Shown piece after piece: positions 27,991 through 40,032 of a stretch of DNA of 64,000 nt (positions are counted from its first letter, which is position 1; every line of letters begins with the position of its first letter). This stretch comes from Vibrio sp. CDRSL-10 TSBA (GTDB lineage Bacteria > Pseudomonadota > Gammaproteobacteria > Enterobacterales > Vibrionaceae). Under the pieces are notes generated by a model. That model was not told the origin of the DNA. It saw nothing but the letters and a program-made list of their open reading frames with translations, and made no database searches. Where the stretch lies: NCBI GenBank assembly GCA_039696685.1, contig CP155566.1, forward strand, positions 1,364,001 through 1,428,000, written 5' to 3'. The position numbers were made by a program, and so were the translations under genes.

Positions 27991-30073
27991 ATGCCAGAGT
28001 TGTCAAAACCTCTCGCTTCTGGTCGGGAGCGGTTACTGGATAAAGGCGCACGGTTTATCGTCAGTTCTATGCAGGCGGTACGTGAAAGCATGGTCTGGCT
28101 GATTCCTTGTCTCATTTTGTCATCGTTTGCGCTGCTGCTGGCCAGTATGGGCGAATTGTTGCTGGATGATCGCCCGGGTTGGGTCGATGTGATGTATAAC
28201 ACCAATCAGGTTATCGGCGAGTTTCTTTCCTTACCTGATGACGGCGACCTTATCTTACGTGCTGGCAATGCACTGGCGTCTGCCAAGGCCGCCGGTAGCC
28301 CTGCTCAACATTTTTTATCTGGTGTTGGCGGCGGCAATGTCACATTCTGATGTGGCACTGATGACTTTTCATATCGTGCTCTCGATCGTTATCCCGCTGT
28401 TCTCGGTCCCTCTGCTGGCAAAACTGCTCGCTTTTGAGCGGTTCAATATCACCTCATCCAACAGTGCCGGATCCATCGTTAAAGAATCACTGAATATGGT
28501 GATCCCGGCCATCATGGTAGCTGCGGTGGTGATGTTGGTGACTCGTGGTCTGTTTCTCCTGTTATCCCATCTGCCGTTTGAAAGTTTATTCAGCCCCGAT
28601 TATGCCAATGATCCGTGGCTGTTTGGCCTCACGTTTTCCGCCCTGAATTCGCTGCTGTGGTTTGTTGGTGTCCATGGCTATTATGCGCTGTTGCCTATGG
28701 TGAATTTGCTGCAGGAAGCCAGCAGTCTGAGCTATTCGACCGTACTTGCCGGTGGCGCCGCACCCTATGTCATGAACCTGTCTTTTATGGGCACGTTTGT
28801 GTTTATCGGCGGCAGCGGTGCGACCTTATCTCTGGTATTGGCGTTGCTGCTGTTTGCGCGTCAGCGCACCCTGCGTTTGATTGCCCTGGCCAGCATTCCG
28901 ATTGCGTTTATCAACGTTAACGAGATTCTGCTGTTTGGCCTGCCCATCATTTACAACCCGCGTCTGTTACTGCCTTTTGTACTGACGCCGATGCTGAATG
29001 TAGTGACCGGCCTGCTCGCGGTACAGTGGGGCTGGGTCAGCGCCCCGAGTGTTTCGGTGCCTTTTCATACTCCGGTACTGTTTAATGCCTGGGTATCGAC
29101 AGAAGGCGACTGGCACGCCGTGTTGCTGCAATTGTTCAATGTGGTGCTGGGCTGTGCCATCTATTTCCCGGCCGTGAAGCGGATGAATAAGTTCTATGCC
29201 GGCAGCGAAATCAAAATTTCCGCACTCAATACCTCTTACCTGCGCCGTGAAGAGGAAGCGCAGTGGCTGCAGGATGACCCGATTCTGCTCGCGCAGCAAA
29301 AACAACGTGAACAGCTTAACGTCGAGCAACATCTGCGCGGTATCAGCAGCAAAGAGTTTTGCCTGCAATATCAGCCTCAGGTTGATCCGCGTACTGGCCG
29401 GGTGACCGGCTGTGAAGCGCTGATTCGAACCATGGATGAAAAGGGTAATCTGCAATATCCGGGCAGTTTTATGCCCTGGCTGGAACAGGCCGGAATGATG
29501 AAAGAGATGGATTTGTGGGTGTTTCGCCGGGTCGCGCAGGACGTCGCCCGATGGCGAAGACTGGGGATGGAGTTACCGGTCAGTATTAATCTTTGCCCGC
29601 AGACTCTGGTCGACAGCGACAGTCTGGATATCATCGCGGCATTGATTAAACCGCTATCTGGTCTGGTTCATATCGAAATTACCGAAGAATCGTTGCTGGT
29701 GGACGAGCAGTACATTATGTCGGCCTTCAAACGCTTACGCGAGCTGGAATGTGAAATTCACATTGATGACTTTGGTACCGGCTACTCATCACTCAGTTAT
29801 CTCAACCGCTTTGATATCGATTGTATTAAGATCGATCGTTCGTTTGTGCTGGCGCTGGACAATCCGAAAGGCAGAAAGGTATTCGCCAGCCTGCAGTCTG
29901 TGGCTGAGTCGCTGGATCTGAGTGTGATCGTGGAAGGTGTGGAAACAGAGCAACAGCTGAGCTGCATTGAAACCGGCCCCGAGGTGTCCGTTCAGGGCTG
30001 GTATTACGCCAAAGCACTCAATAGTGACGATTTAGTTGAGTATGTGCGCCAGGCTCAGAATAAGCCCAACTGA
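27991..30073 (+). CDS. membrane c-di-GMP phosphodiesterase: PTS EIIC-like domain fused to EAL (one frame break)
   Basis: The frame breaks at GTTTC 28221-28225. Dropping one T gives VIGEFFPYLMTATLSYVLAM, continuous with the EIIC fold, and a 693-residue protein. Residues about 30-405 are a multi-helix membrane domain like sugar-PTS EIIC permeases (LAMHWRLPRPPVALL, WFVGVHGYYALLPMVN, FINVNEILLFGLPIIYNP). Residues about 440-690 are an EAL domain with all catalytic motifs: CEALIR, SINLCPQ, IEITEES, DDFGTGYSS, KIDRSF and EGVET. It should hydrolyse c-di-GMP in response to a sugar or PTS state. Its last 19 bases overlap the end of polB on the other strand. Confidence 0.88.
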
Positions 30074-32419
30074 GGCGCACTCAACTGGTCGAATTGCCGG
30101 CCGATGAACGGCAGTATGGCATCGGCAACCGGTTTGAGCTGTTTGTCGATGTAATGCTGATAGTCCATCGCGCTGCGCTGATACTCTTTCGGCTCTGGCC
30201 CGTTAACCGTGATGCAGTATTCAATCAGCCCACGGTTCTGGTATTGCAACGGACGTCCGAGACGTTGATTGATTTCATCGGCCATACGGGCTGCACGTAC
30301 CTGCGGCGGCACGTTTTTCTGATACTCATGCAGCTTACGGCGCAGGCGTTTCTGATACACCAACTCTTCATCGTGTTCACCGGCCAGCGTCTCCTCGACA
30401 ATCCGGCGGATATAATCATCAGGCTGCTCGCCATGGAAAATCATCCGGTACAGTTCGGATTGGAACTGTTGTGCCAGCGGAGTCCAGTCGGAACGGGCGC
30501 TTTCCAGCCCCTTGAACACCATTCTTTGATTGTCACCCTCACCAATCAGTCCGGCGTAACGCTTTTTCGAGCCGGTTTCTGAACCCCGGATGGTCGGCAT
30601 CAGAAATTTGCGGTAATGAGTTTCATATTCCAGTTCGAGAATCGAATTGAGGGCGTACTCTTGTTTGAGGTGTTCGCGCCACCATTGGTTGATGTGTTGT
30701 ACCAGTGACTGACCAATTTGGTCGGCATCCTGCTGCGAGTGTTCATTGCCGAGCGAGACGAAGGTCGAGTCGGTGTCACCGTAAATGACCTGATAACCGC
30801 GCGCTTCGATGAGCTGTTTGGTCTGCTTCATGATCTCGTGCCCGCGCATGGTGATGCTGGACGCGAGGCGGGTATCAAAAAAGCGGCAGCCGGACGACCC
30901 CAGCACGCCATAAAACGAGTTCATGATGATCTTTATCGCCTGGGAGAAGGCTTTCTCGTTGTTCTTTTTCGCCACGTCACGTGCGGCCCACAGGTTCTCG
31001 ATCATCTGTGGCAGAAAATGCCGGCTGCGGTGAAACTGGCCGCCTCGAAAACCGGGCACAGCCTGGTCAGGTGCGTTGCCAATCTCCAGCTGCAGCCCTT
31101 CAATCAATCCCATCGGATCAATCAGAAATGAGCGAATAATGGACGGATAAAGGCTTTTAAAATCCAGCACCAGCACCGAATCGTACAGGCCGGGGATTGA
31201 ATCCATCACATAGCCGCCGGGACTGGCCAGCCAGTTTTCCGAATGCAGGTTGGGAGCGATGTAACCGGCGCGATGCAGCTGCGGCAGGTACAGATTGGTG
31301 AAGGCGGCAACCGAACCGCCGACGCGATCGAGTTTCGACACCGGTCAGACGCGAGCGCTCAATGGCAAACTCAAGCAAATGTGTGTGCTCAAAGATACGA
31401 TTCACCAACACACAGTCCTGCAGGTTATATTTGGCCAGAGACGGTTTGTCTTCACGATACATGCGATTAATTTCGTCCATGCGGTCATGTACGTTATGAA
31501 TCGCTTTCCCTTCGCCGAGCAGTTCTTGCGAGACCGACTCCAGTGACCAGGAGCGAAAATGGTAGGTCGCGGTTTTGAGGGTATCGATGCCATCGAGCAC
31601 AACGCGGCCGGGGATAGTGATAAAGCCTTGTTGCGTCTGGCTGGCGGTGCGGAAAAAGCTCGGTTGGCGAGCGCGGCCGAGCATCAGTTTTAGCTTGTGC
31701 CACTCCGCGCGTTTATGCAGCAGACGAAAGTCAAAATCAATCACGTTCCAGCCGACGATGACATCCGGGTCAAACTTTTCGAACCACTCTACCATCGCGG
31801 TCAGCAGGGCATATTCGTCCTCAACCCACTGAATCTGAGTTTCTGCCGTTTGCGGTTTGCCGACCATGATAACCCGGCTGTCCATCTCGGAGTCGAGTCC
31901 GACAGAATAGAGAATGCCTTTTTCTGAGCACTCAATATCCAGTGAGACAACCTTGAGGTTGGGAATGTAATCGCCCGGGCGACACTTGACCTGCTGGGCG
32001 CTGGAGTAGGCGCCCATCGACTGGGCCGGACCGGAAAATTCGACGCTGCCACGAATAAAACGCTCCATCAGGTAGCGGTCGGCAAGGCGAATGTCCGCTT
32101 CTAGAGTCAGCAACTCCGCCTGGGTCAGATGCGAGACGAGTGCATTGGAATGCTGGATCGAATCACTGTAACAAGCGGCCAGTGGCTGTTGCTCGAATGA
32201 TTTGAGCGGCAGGGGGCGAAACTGTGCCTGCAGACGATGTTGACGGGCGATGTTCTGCGCAGTGTCAATATCCTGCTGGAGGATAAAAAACACCGGCTGT
32301 TCGCCACGGATCAGCAGTTGAGTCGGGCCTTGCTCAGTCGCCAGCCACAGTTCGATCTGGGTCTGGCCTCTGACGTCCCGGGCTTGTCTGGTTAGTAAAA
32401 AGCCTTGTTGAATACTCAC
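30055..32419 (-). CDS. polB: DNA polymerase II (one frame break)
   Basis: Dropping one A from GAAAC (complement of GTTTC at 31332-31336) joins the frames as LTGVELDRVGGSVAAFTNLY and gives 787 residues (E. coli PolB 783). Family B landmarks are the exonuclease site SLDIECSEKG, the polymerase motif A DFKSLYPSIIRS, motif B with IIMNSFYGVLGS, and motif C YGDTDST. Pol II restarts stalled forks and performs translesion synthesis. I see no LexA box in the 100 bases upstream, unlike in E. coli. It converges on and overlaps the EIIC-EAL gene by 19 bp. Confidence 0.95.
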
Positions 32420-33018
32420 GTTTCTGATCCGCTATTTATTGTGCCGAGTGGTCATTATGCCGACGGATTATTATGCTGACTGGCAATAATTGACTTCACC
32501 GTTGCCACTGTGCGACTTTGTCCGCAACCGGACCAAGAAAATTGCATATAATGATAAGATGGTCGGTGACTGCGCGTCAGGCAGTACCGGGACGTCATCA
32601 GAAATGCTCTTGTGTCGCTGGTGGTGTCGTTGATTGCGCACTATAACAAATTTTTGTTTAGTGCGGACTCAATCCTGCTTTTAACCACCAGAGCCGGGCC
32701 TGATTGCTGATACCTTAAGCAAGATGAGCTGTTTTTGTTCATTGAACCGATTCAGGCACTTGTGCAACCTTTGTTCAAAGTCGTAGACGGCAAGCTTGTT
32801 GCGCGATAGTCTGAGGTTGAAAAGTTTCTTAAGTTATTGATTTGATAAATAATGCACAATCAATGGCATTAAGGATTAATAAGTGCTTGCTAAAGTTTGC
32901 GTTTCAGCACATATTCAGGGTAAGCAAAAAGTTTAATTTAAGTTAGACTAGGGCAGCCATGCTGCTATCCACTACCTCGGTGGGTGCAGAGCCATTAGTT
33001 AAGTGTGGAGATACAAGT
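32420..33018. other. 600-bp divergent gap between polB and uvrY
   Basis: No gene is seen. A 16-bp tandem repeat lies near polB (32443-32490). The right part is the long leader of uvrY. No terminator or clear small-RNA gene is recognised. Confidence 0.45.
32443..32490. repeat. 16-bp tandem repeat x 3 upstream of polB
   Basis: Three exact-period units read GCCGAGTGGTCATTAT, GCCGACGGATTATTAT and GCTGACTGGCAATAAT. They lie 24 bases upstream of the polB start codon. Confidence 0.85.
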
Positions 33019-33663
33019 TTGATAAGTGTTTTCCTTGTAGATGATCACGAGCTGGTTCGCACAGGGATACGACGTATTATTGAAGACGTCCGTGGAATGA
33101 ACGTAGCAGGGGAAGCTGATAGCGGTGAAGAAGCCGTCAAATGGTGTCGTAATCACCATGCTGACGTTGTACTGATGGATATGAATATGCCTGGAATCGG
33201 TGGCCTGGAAGCGACTAAAAAGATTCTGCGTTTCAATCCTGATGTAAAAATCATCGTGTTAACCGTTCATACAGAAAACCCGTTTCCGACCAAAGTTATG
33301 CAGGCCGGAGCGGCAGGCTATTTGACCAAGGGTGCCGCCCCGGATGAAATGGTGAATGCCATTCGCGTGGTGCATAGTGGTCAGCGTTATATTTCTCCGG
33401 AAATAGCGCAGCAAATGGCTTTAAGCCAGTTTTCGCCAGCCTCTGAAAATCCATTTGCCGATTTGTCCGAACGTGAACTTCAGATCATGCTGATGATCAC
33501 CAAAGGGCAGAAAGTTACCGATATTTCGGAGCAACTCAATCTGAGTCCTAAAACGGTCAATAGCTACCGTTATCGCCTGTTTGCCAAACTCGACATCAGC
33601 GGTGATGTTGAACTGACGCACCTGGCGATCCGTCACGGAATGCTGGATACCGAGAAGTTGTAG
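33019..33663 (+). CDS. uvrY: response regulator UvrY/VarA (GacA family)
   Basis: A 214-residue response regulator. The start is TTG at 33019, chosen because the protein then begins [15 protein letters not shown] as in the family and GTGTGGAG precedes it by 8 bases; upstream in-frame codons are not conserved-looking. The receiver has the acid pair DD, the phospho-Asp in [10 protein letters not shown] (about residue 54), and Lys in [11 protein letters not shown]. The C-terminal LuxR-type HTH reads [20 protein letters not shown]. With the BarA/VarS kinase it drives CsrB-type small RNAs. Its stop overlaps the uvrC start. Confidence 0.95.
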   Translation: MISVFLVDDHELVRTGIRRIIEDVRGMNVAGEADSGEEAVKWCRNHHADVVLMDMNMPGIGGLEATKKILRFNPDVKIIVLTVHTENPFPTKVMQAGAAGYLTKGAAPDEMVNAIRVVHSGQRYISPEIAQQMALSQFSPASENPFADLSERELQIMLMITKGQKVTDISEQLNLSPKTVNSYRYRLFAKLDISGDVELTHLAIRHGMLDTEKL

Positions 33664-35492
33664 TGTCTTCGTTTGATTCTGTTTCGTTTCTAAAGACTGT
33701 CACTAATCAGCCCGGCGTGTACCGTATGTACAACGCTGAGGCTGATGTGATTTATGTCGGTAAAGCCAAAGATCTGAAAAAGCGCCTCTCGAGTTATTTT
33801 CGTAAGAAAATTGACAGTGAGAAGACCAAGGCGCTGGTCAGTCATATCGAGAAAATCGACGTCACGGTGACTCACACCGAGACCGAAGCCCTGATCCTGG
33901 AACACAATTATATTAAGCAGTATCTGCCGAAATATAATGTCTTGTTGCGGGATGATAAATCCTACCCTTATATCTTTATCAGCGGACACAAGCATCCGCG
34001 TTTGTCGATGCATCGTGGCGCGAAAAAGCGTAAAGGGGAGTATTTCGGGCCTTATCCGGACTCGGGGGCCGTGCGTGAAACGCTGCATCTGCTGCAGAAG
34101 ATTTTCCCGGTACGACAGTGTGAAGATACGGTTTACAGTAACCGTACCCGTCCGTGCCTGATGTACCAGATCGGGCGTTGTGCCGGACCTTGCGTCAGTA
34201 CCATTATTTCCGATGAAGAGTACGCCGAACTGGTTAACTATGTTCGTTTGTTCCTGCAGGGCAAAGATAAACAGGTGCTGGAAATTCTGATCGCCAAAAT
34301 GGAAAAGGCGAGTCAGGAACTGCGCTTTGAACAGGCCGCCAAATATCGCGATCAGATTCACGCCATACGCCGGGTACAAGAGCAGCAGTTCGTCTCGGAA
34401 GACAGCATGGATGACATGGATGTACTCGGTTTTGCCCAGGAAAATGGCATCGCCTGTATTCATATCCTGATGATTCGTCAGGGTAAGGTACTGGGCAGCC
34501 GCAGCCATTTCCCTAAGATCCCAAACAATACCACCCAGCAGGAAGTGTTCGAAAGCTTCCTCAGCCAGTATTACCTCAGCCATAATGAGGCGCGCACTAT
34601 TCCGAGCCGTATTATCCTCAATCAGGAACTGCTGCCGGATACCAGCGCACTGCAGGTGGCTCTGGGCCAGTTGGCGGGGCGTAAAGTCACCTTCCATGCC
34701 AATCCGACCGGCATCCGTCGTCGTTATCTGAATTTGTCGAACACCAATGCGCTGACGGCACTGACCAGTAAGATCAATCATAAGATGACCATTAACCAGC
34801 GCTTCAAAGCGTTGCAGGAAGAGTTGGGGATGGCCAGTATCGCACGTATGGAATGTTTCGATATCTCCCATACCATGGGTGAAAGCACCATTGCGTCTTG
34901 TGTGGTCTTCAATCAGGAAGGACCGGTGAAGCAGGAATACCGTCGTTACAACATTACCGGAATTACCGGCGGTGATGATTATGCGGCGATGGGGCAGGTA
35001 CTGGAGCGACGTTACAGTAAGCAGTTGGATGTCGATAAGATCCCGGACATTATCTTTATTGATGGTGGTAAAGGACAGCTTAACCGGGCGCATGAGATTT
35101 TGCAGCAATGCTGGCAGGACTGGCCCAAACGGCCACGTTTGATCGGTATTGCCAAAGGCGTGACCCGCAAACCGGGACTGGAAACTCTGATCAGTACTGA
35201 CGGAGAAGAGTCCCATCTGCCAAGTGATGCACCGGCACTGCATTTGATTCAGCACATTCGTGACGAAAGCCATAACCACGCGATTGCCGGACACCGTGCC
35301 AAACGGGGCAAAACCCGTCGCACCAGTGCGTTGGAAGGTATCGAGGGCATCGGCCCGAAACGTCGCCAGGCGTTGCTGAAATACATGGGCGGTTTGCAGG
35401 AGCTGAAACGGGCAACTGTCGAAGAAATCGCCAAAGTACCCGGCATCAGTCATTCTTTAGCAGAAAACATTTATCAAGCATTGAAACAATGA
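33663..35492 (+). CDS. uvrC: UvrABC excinuclease subunit C
   Basis: A 609-residue nucleotide-excision-repair nuclease starting with GTG whose first base is the last base of the uvrY stop. The N-terminal GIY-YIG nuclease ([20 protein letters not shown]) makes the 3' incision. The UVR helix pair ([16 protein letters not shown]) binds UvrB, the RNase H-like domain ([21 protein letters not shown]) makes the 5' incision, and the C-terminal helix-hairpin-helix ([17 protein letters not shown]) binds DNA. It is translationally coupled to uvrY, as in many gammaproteobacteria. Confidence 0.98.
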   Translation: MSSFDSVSFLKTVTNQPGVYRMYNAEADVIYVGKAKDLKKRLSSYFRKKIDSEKTKALVSHIEKIDVTVTHTETEALILEHNYIKQYLPKYNVLLRDDKSYPYIFISGHKHPRLSMHRGAKKRKGEYFGPYPDSGAVRETLHLLQKIFPVRQCEDTVYSNRTRPCLMYQIGRCAGPCVSTIISDEEYAELVNYVRLFLQGKDKQVLEILIAKMEKASQELRFEQAAKYRDQIHAIRRVQEQQFVSEDSMDDMDVLGFAQENGIACIHILMIRQGKVLGSRSHFPKIPNNTTQQEVFESFLSQYYLSHNEARTIPSRIILNQELLPDTSALQVALGQLAGRKVTFHANPTGIRRRYLNLSNTNALTALTSKINHKMTINQRFKALQEELGMASIARMECFDISHTMGESTIASCVVFNQEGPVKQEYRRYNITGITGGDDYAAMGQVLERRYSKQLDVDKIPDIIFIDGGKGQLNRAHEILQQCWQDWPKRPRLIGIAKGVTRKPGLETLISTDGEESHLPSDAPALHLIQHIRDESHNHAIAGHRAKRGKTRRTSALEGIEGIGPKRRQALLKYMGGLQELKRATVEEIAKVPGISHSLAENIYQALKQ

Positions 35493-35538
35493 CAAAAATA
35501 CCGCACCATTAACGCGCAGTTGATAAGAGCCTAAAAAT

Positions 35539-36096
35539 ATGCGTTTGAACATACCCAACATTTTGTCTTTAATACGACTTTTCCTGATTCCGGTATTTGT
35601 CGTGTGTTTTTACCTGCCTTACAGCTGGGCACCGTTTGCTGCGGCAATGGTGTTCTGGGTTGCAGGCTTCACTGACTGGCTGGATGGTATGTTGGCGCGT
35701 AAGTTGGGCCAAACCTCCCGTTTTGGCGCTTTTATTGACCCGGTTGCCGACAAAGTACTGGTCGCCACCGCGCTGATTTTGATCACTGAGTATTACCACA
35801 ATATCTGGATTACCATTCCTGCTGTCACTATGATTGCGCGCGAAATTATTATTTCGGCACTGCGTGAGTGGATGGCAGAAATCGGCAAACGCGCCAGTGT
35901 TGCCGTCTCTTGGATTGGTAAAGTGAAGACACTGACTCAGATGTTTGCTTTGTGGGTACTGATTTGGCATTACGATGACTGGATGGTCTGGTTGGGGTAC
36001 GCCGCAATTTACGTCGCAACCATTTTGACTTACTGGTCGATGGTGCAGTATCTCGCTGCCGCAAAAGACGATCTGCTCAGCGCAGAACATCATTAG
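35539..36096 (+). CDS. pgsA: CDP-diacylglycerol-glycerol-3-phosphate 3-phosphatidyltransferase
   Basis: A 185-residue inner-membrane enzyme making phosphatidylglycerol phosphate. The CDP-alcohol phosphatidyltransferase motif [20 protein letters not shown], with DWL before and VADK after, spans about residues 52-79 and is complete. Several membrane helices follow. It is the third gene of uvrY-uvrC-pgsA and ends in a strong terminator. Confidence 0.96.
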   Translation: MRLNIPNILSLIRLFLIPVFVVCFYLPYSWAPFAAAMVFWVAGFTDWLDGMLARKLGQTSRFGAFIDPVADKVLVATALILITEYYHNIWITIPAVTMIAREIIISALREWMAEIGKRASVAVSWIGKVKTLTQMFALWVLIWHYDDWMVWLGYAAIYVATILTYWSMVQYLAAAKDDLLSAEHH

Positions 36097-36097
36097 G

Positions 36098-36125
36098 AAA
36101 ACGGGCTTCGGCCCGTTTTTTCGTT
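36098..36125 (+). terminator. pgsA terminator
   Basis: AAAACGGGC, TTCG and GCCCGTTTTTTCG form a UUCG-type tetraloop stem. Confidence 0.92.
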
Positions 36126-36287
36126 TCTGCGCTTTCTTTCTCCTGGCGGGCGATCTTTATTAAAAGAAACAGGGCGAGAGAATTCGGTTATCTTATGGAA
36201 ATTACGACATTTTTTGTCGTCTAAATGAGCAATTTAACGCTTTTTGAATGTAAAATAGACAAACGATTTAAAATCAAAAAAATTGTG

Positions 36288-36315
36288 TTGACTCAAGGCA
36301 TCGAATCCGTAGAAT
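36288..36315 (+). promoter_or_regulatory. sigma70 promoter of the tRNA cluster
   Basis: TTGACT (36288-36293) and TAGAAT (36310-36315) are 16 bp apart. An AT-rich upstream region and a GC-containing discriminator follow the pattern of stable-RNA promoters. Confidence 0.8.
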
Positions 36316-36369
36316 GCAATCCCGTACTCAGGAGCAACGTTGCAAAGCGTTAGCGAATAAGTGCACGAA

Positions 36370-36443
36370 GGCGCGTTGGCAGAGTGGCCATGCAGCGGAT
36401 TGCAAATCCGTGGACCTCGGTTCGACTCCGGGACGCGCCTCCA
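36370..36443 (+). tRNA. tRNA-Cys (GCA)
   Basis: The acceptor stem GGCGCGT/ACGCGCC is complete with an encoded CCA. The anticodon loop GATTGCAAATC gives GCA, and the T-loop GGTTCGACTCC is canonical. It is the first gene of the cluster. Confidence 0.97.
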
Positions 36444-36446
36444 TTT

Positions 36447-36522
36447 GCGACACTAGCTCAGTTGGTAGAGCGCAACCTTGCCAAGGTTGAGGTCACGAGT
36501 TCGAACCTCGTGTGTCGCTCCA
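36447..36522 (+). tRNA. tRNA-Gly (GCC), copy 1
   Basis: The gene has 76 bases with an encoded CCA, acceptor GCGACAC/GTGTCGC and anticodon GCC in CTTGCCAAG. It is identical to the copy at 36700. Confidence 0.97.
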
Positions 36523-36590
36523 GATTTTATTTTAGTATGGCTGATGCAGCGATACTTTTAGATGGCGTTACCATCGCAACAATTTTGCGT

Positions 36591-36677
36591 GCCCTGGTGG
36601 TGAAATTGGTAGACACAAGGGATTTAAAATCCCTCGACTTTCGAGTCGTGCCGGTTCAAGTCCGGCCCGGGGCACCA
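36591..36677 (+). tRNA. tRNA-Leu (TAA)
   Basis: An 87-base class II tRNA with a long variable arm, anticodon TAA in GATTTAAAATC, T-loop GGTTCAAGTCC and an encoded CCA. Confidence 0.97.
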
Positions 36678-36699
36678 TCTCTCTGCTTATGCAGAACAT

Positions 36700-36775
36700 G
36701 CGACACTAGCTCAGTTGGTAGAGCGCAACCTTGCCAAGGTTGAGGTCACGAGTTCGAACCTCGTGTGTCGCTCCA
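36700..36775 (+). tRNA. tRNA-Gly (GCC), copy 2
   Basis: Base-for-base identical to 36447-36522, so a recent duplication or gene conversion is likely. It is followed by the cluster terminator. Confidence 0.97.
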
Positions 36776-36782
36776 TTTTAAA

Positions 36783-36818
36783 CAAAAAAGCCTGACTAAA
36801 TAGTCAGGCTTTTTTGTT
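36783..36818 (+). terminator. tRNA cluster terminator
   Basis: AAAAAAGCCTGACTA, AA and TAGTCAGGCTTTTTT form a 15-bp perfect stem with a T-run. It may also serve the convergent sugar dehydrogenase gene. Confidence 0.92.
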
Positions 36819-36853
36819 TTCGGGATTCCGTTTTTTCGTTGCTGCCAGGTGAG

Positions 36854-37938
36854 CTAAGGCTTGAGCCGATACAGATTACCGTTGTCGGTGGAGAAGTAGA
36901 TCCAATCGTCTGGTGAACGGCGGATATCGCGGATACGTTCGCCGAGTGAATCGAGCAGGCGCTCTTCTTTTACCCCGACCTGATTGCTATCGAGTGTAAT
37001 TACGTTGATGTGAGTCAGCTTGAGTGCACCGGTGAGTAGTTTGCCATTTAAATCCGGGTAGCGCTGGCCGCGATAGAGCAGTAAACCACTCGGGGCGATT
37101 GAGGGGATGTAAACCTGACGCGGCGATTCAATCCCGGGCGCTTCTTTACTGTCACCGACATCGAGCGGGCCCCAGTATACTCTTTGCCGTGTGATGTATT
37201 CGGCCAGCCATAGTTCGCCCCCTTGTGGATCAGATTAATTTCGTCGCCGCCTCTCGGACCGTGTTCAATTTCCCACAGACTTTGAGTCTGCTGATCATAA
37301 AACAGCCCCTGCGGGTTGCGGTGGCCATAACTCCAGATCTGTGCCTGAGCATTCGCCTGGCCGGCGAACGGGTTATCATCCGGCGTACTGCCATCGAGAT
37401 TGAGGCGCAGAATACTGCCGGAGTGGACACTGAGATCCTGACCATTGGGGCGCTTGCCGCGGTCGCCCACGGAAAAGTACAGATGCTGGTCATCAAAAGT
37501 GATGCGACTGCCGTAATGGCGGGAAGTGTCAGAGCCAGAGGTGGTAACCAATAAATCGTGCCACTCTTTGACTTGTTTTCCATCCCATGTCGCAACCGCT
37601 AACGTGGTATCGGAACCTGAATCGCGCTGTTTGCTGTAGGTGAAATAGAAGGTTTTTGGATCGCGTGGTGACAGGGCCACATCCAGCAGGCCGCCCTGGC
37701 CGTTGGCATATACGGAATCAACACTGAGCAGCGACGTTTTGCTCTGAGAGAGCAGATCAACTAACACCAGATCGCCGTTGCGCTCTGTCACCAGAAGCTG
37801 TGTATCAGAGACAAAACTCATTCCCCAGGGAACAATCAAACCGCTCATGACTTTTTCCGCCTGATAGGCCCAGGCCGGCGAATTGACCGCTAATACTGCC
37901 GCGACACTGAGAGCCGAGCTGCTTAACCAACGCAACAT
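36854..37938 (-). CDS. PQQ-dependent sugar dehydrogenase family protein (2-base frame break)
   Basis: The frame runs from 37938 to about 37180 and then shifts. The expected continuation GKEYWGPLDVGDSKEAPGIE appears if two bases (TA) are dropped from GTATAC at 37175-37180, giving 360 residues ending at 36854. A signal peptide (to PAWAYQ) exports it to the periplasm. Family landmarks are VPWGMSFVSDTQLLVTERNG, HYGSRITFDDQHLYFSVGD, WSYGHRNPQGL, EHGPRGGDEINLIHKGANYGW and the C-terminal GERIRDIRRSPDDWIY. It probably oxidises an aldose with a PQQ-type cofactor. This is the only break in the window that is not at GTTTC. Confidence 0.82.
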
Positions 37939-38083
37939 AATCTTTTCCCTGCTAGTTTCTGACTGACATATCTTGTCACTATAGCTAGCTTAGCAGTTCA
38001 AATATGCAATTGGTCAGGCATTAAGAAACGGTTACATTTTGTTTATCCGGAATAATGCGGTTCAGGGGATAAACCGCACAAAT

Positions 38084-38159
38084 CAGGGCAGGACTGGTTA
38101 CAAGGGCTGGGTTGTTTACCAGGGCAGAGTGGTTTACATCAGGGAAGAAGCGTTTACAG
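38084..38159. repeat. about 20-bp tandem repeat x 4 overlapping the GNAT stop codon
   Basis: Units start at 38084, 38104 (shortened to 16), 38120 and 38140, with the pattern CAGGGCAGAGTGGTTTACA. The last unit includes the stop codon of the acetyltransferase gene on the minus strand. Confidence 0.8.
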
Positions 38160-38654
38160 TTGTTTTAGCATCCAGACATCGCAGCCGTTATGCTCAGTAC
38201 CGGGCATAGGCGCGGATAAATGCTGAAAACCAAGGGCTTCATACAAGCGCACAGCACTGGTCATCGTCGACAGTGTATCGAGATAACATTCCTGAAAGCC
38301 CTGTTGGCGTGCGTAAGCCAGGCATTGCTCTGCCAGTCTTTTGCCAAGTCCATGGCCACGACTTTGCGGCAGCAGAAACAGCTTACGCAGTTCACACACG
38401 CGGTCGCTGCCATTGAAAGGCGCAATACCGCCGCCGCCAACCACGTCACCATTCAGTGTCGCGACCCAGTAGCCCCAGCCATTATCCAGCCGGTAATAGT
38501 GACTCATTTGCGTGACTTCGGCATCCGACGGGCCGAATCCTTCACCGATAGCGCCGAACTCCGCGCCGACCGTTTGAATAATGTCCCCAATAGACTGATC
38601 AAATTCGGCTGAGATGGGAAAAATATCTGTTTGCTCGGATTGCTTGGATTGCAT
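38154..38654 (-). CDS. GNAT family N-acetyltransferase
   Basis: A 166-residue acetyltransferase counted from the ATG at 38654, which has GAGG nine bases upstream; the in-frame ATG at 38669 lacks a ribosome site. The acetyl-CoA motif A reads KLFLLPQSRGHGLGKRLAEQ (RxxGxG/A type), and motif B is YLDTLSTMTSAVRLYEALGF. The substrate is not predictable. The gene lies between the sugar dehydrogenase and pheS, divergent from pheS, and its end is embedded in a tandem repeat. Confidence 0.88.
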   Translation of the reverse strand: MQSKQSEQTDIFPISAEFDQSIGDIIQTVGAEFGAIGEGFGPSDAEVTQMSHYYRLDNGWGYWVATLNGDVVGGGGIAPFNGSDRVCELRKLFLLPQSRGHGLGKRLAEQCLAYARQQGFQECYLDTLSTMTSAVRLYEALGFQHLSAPMPGTEHNGCDVWMLKQL

Positions 38655-38669
38655 AGTGAGTGACCTCAT

Positions 38670-40014
<1,345 letters not shown>

Positions 40015-40032
40015 TCCAGAGGTTTAATCACT

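Noticed and set aside
33690..35453. A 587-codon open frame antisense to uvrC.
   Set aside because: It mirrors the codon bias of uvrC, whose GIY-YIG, UVR and HhH domains are unmistakable. The antisense translation is low-complexity and shows no known motif.
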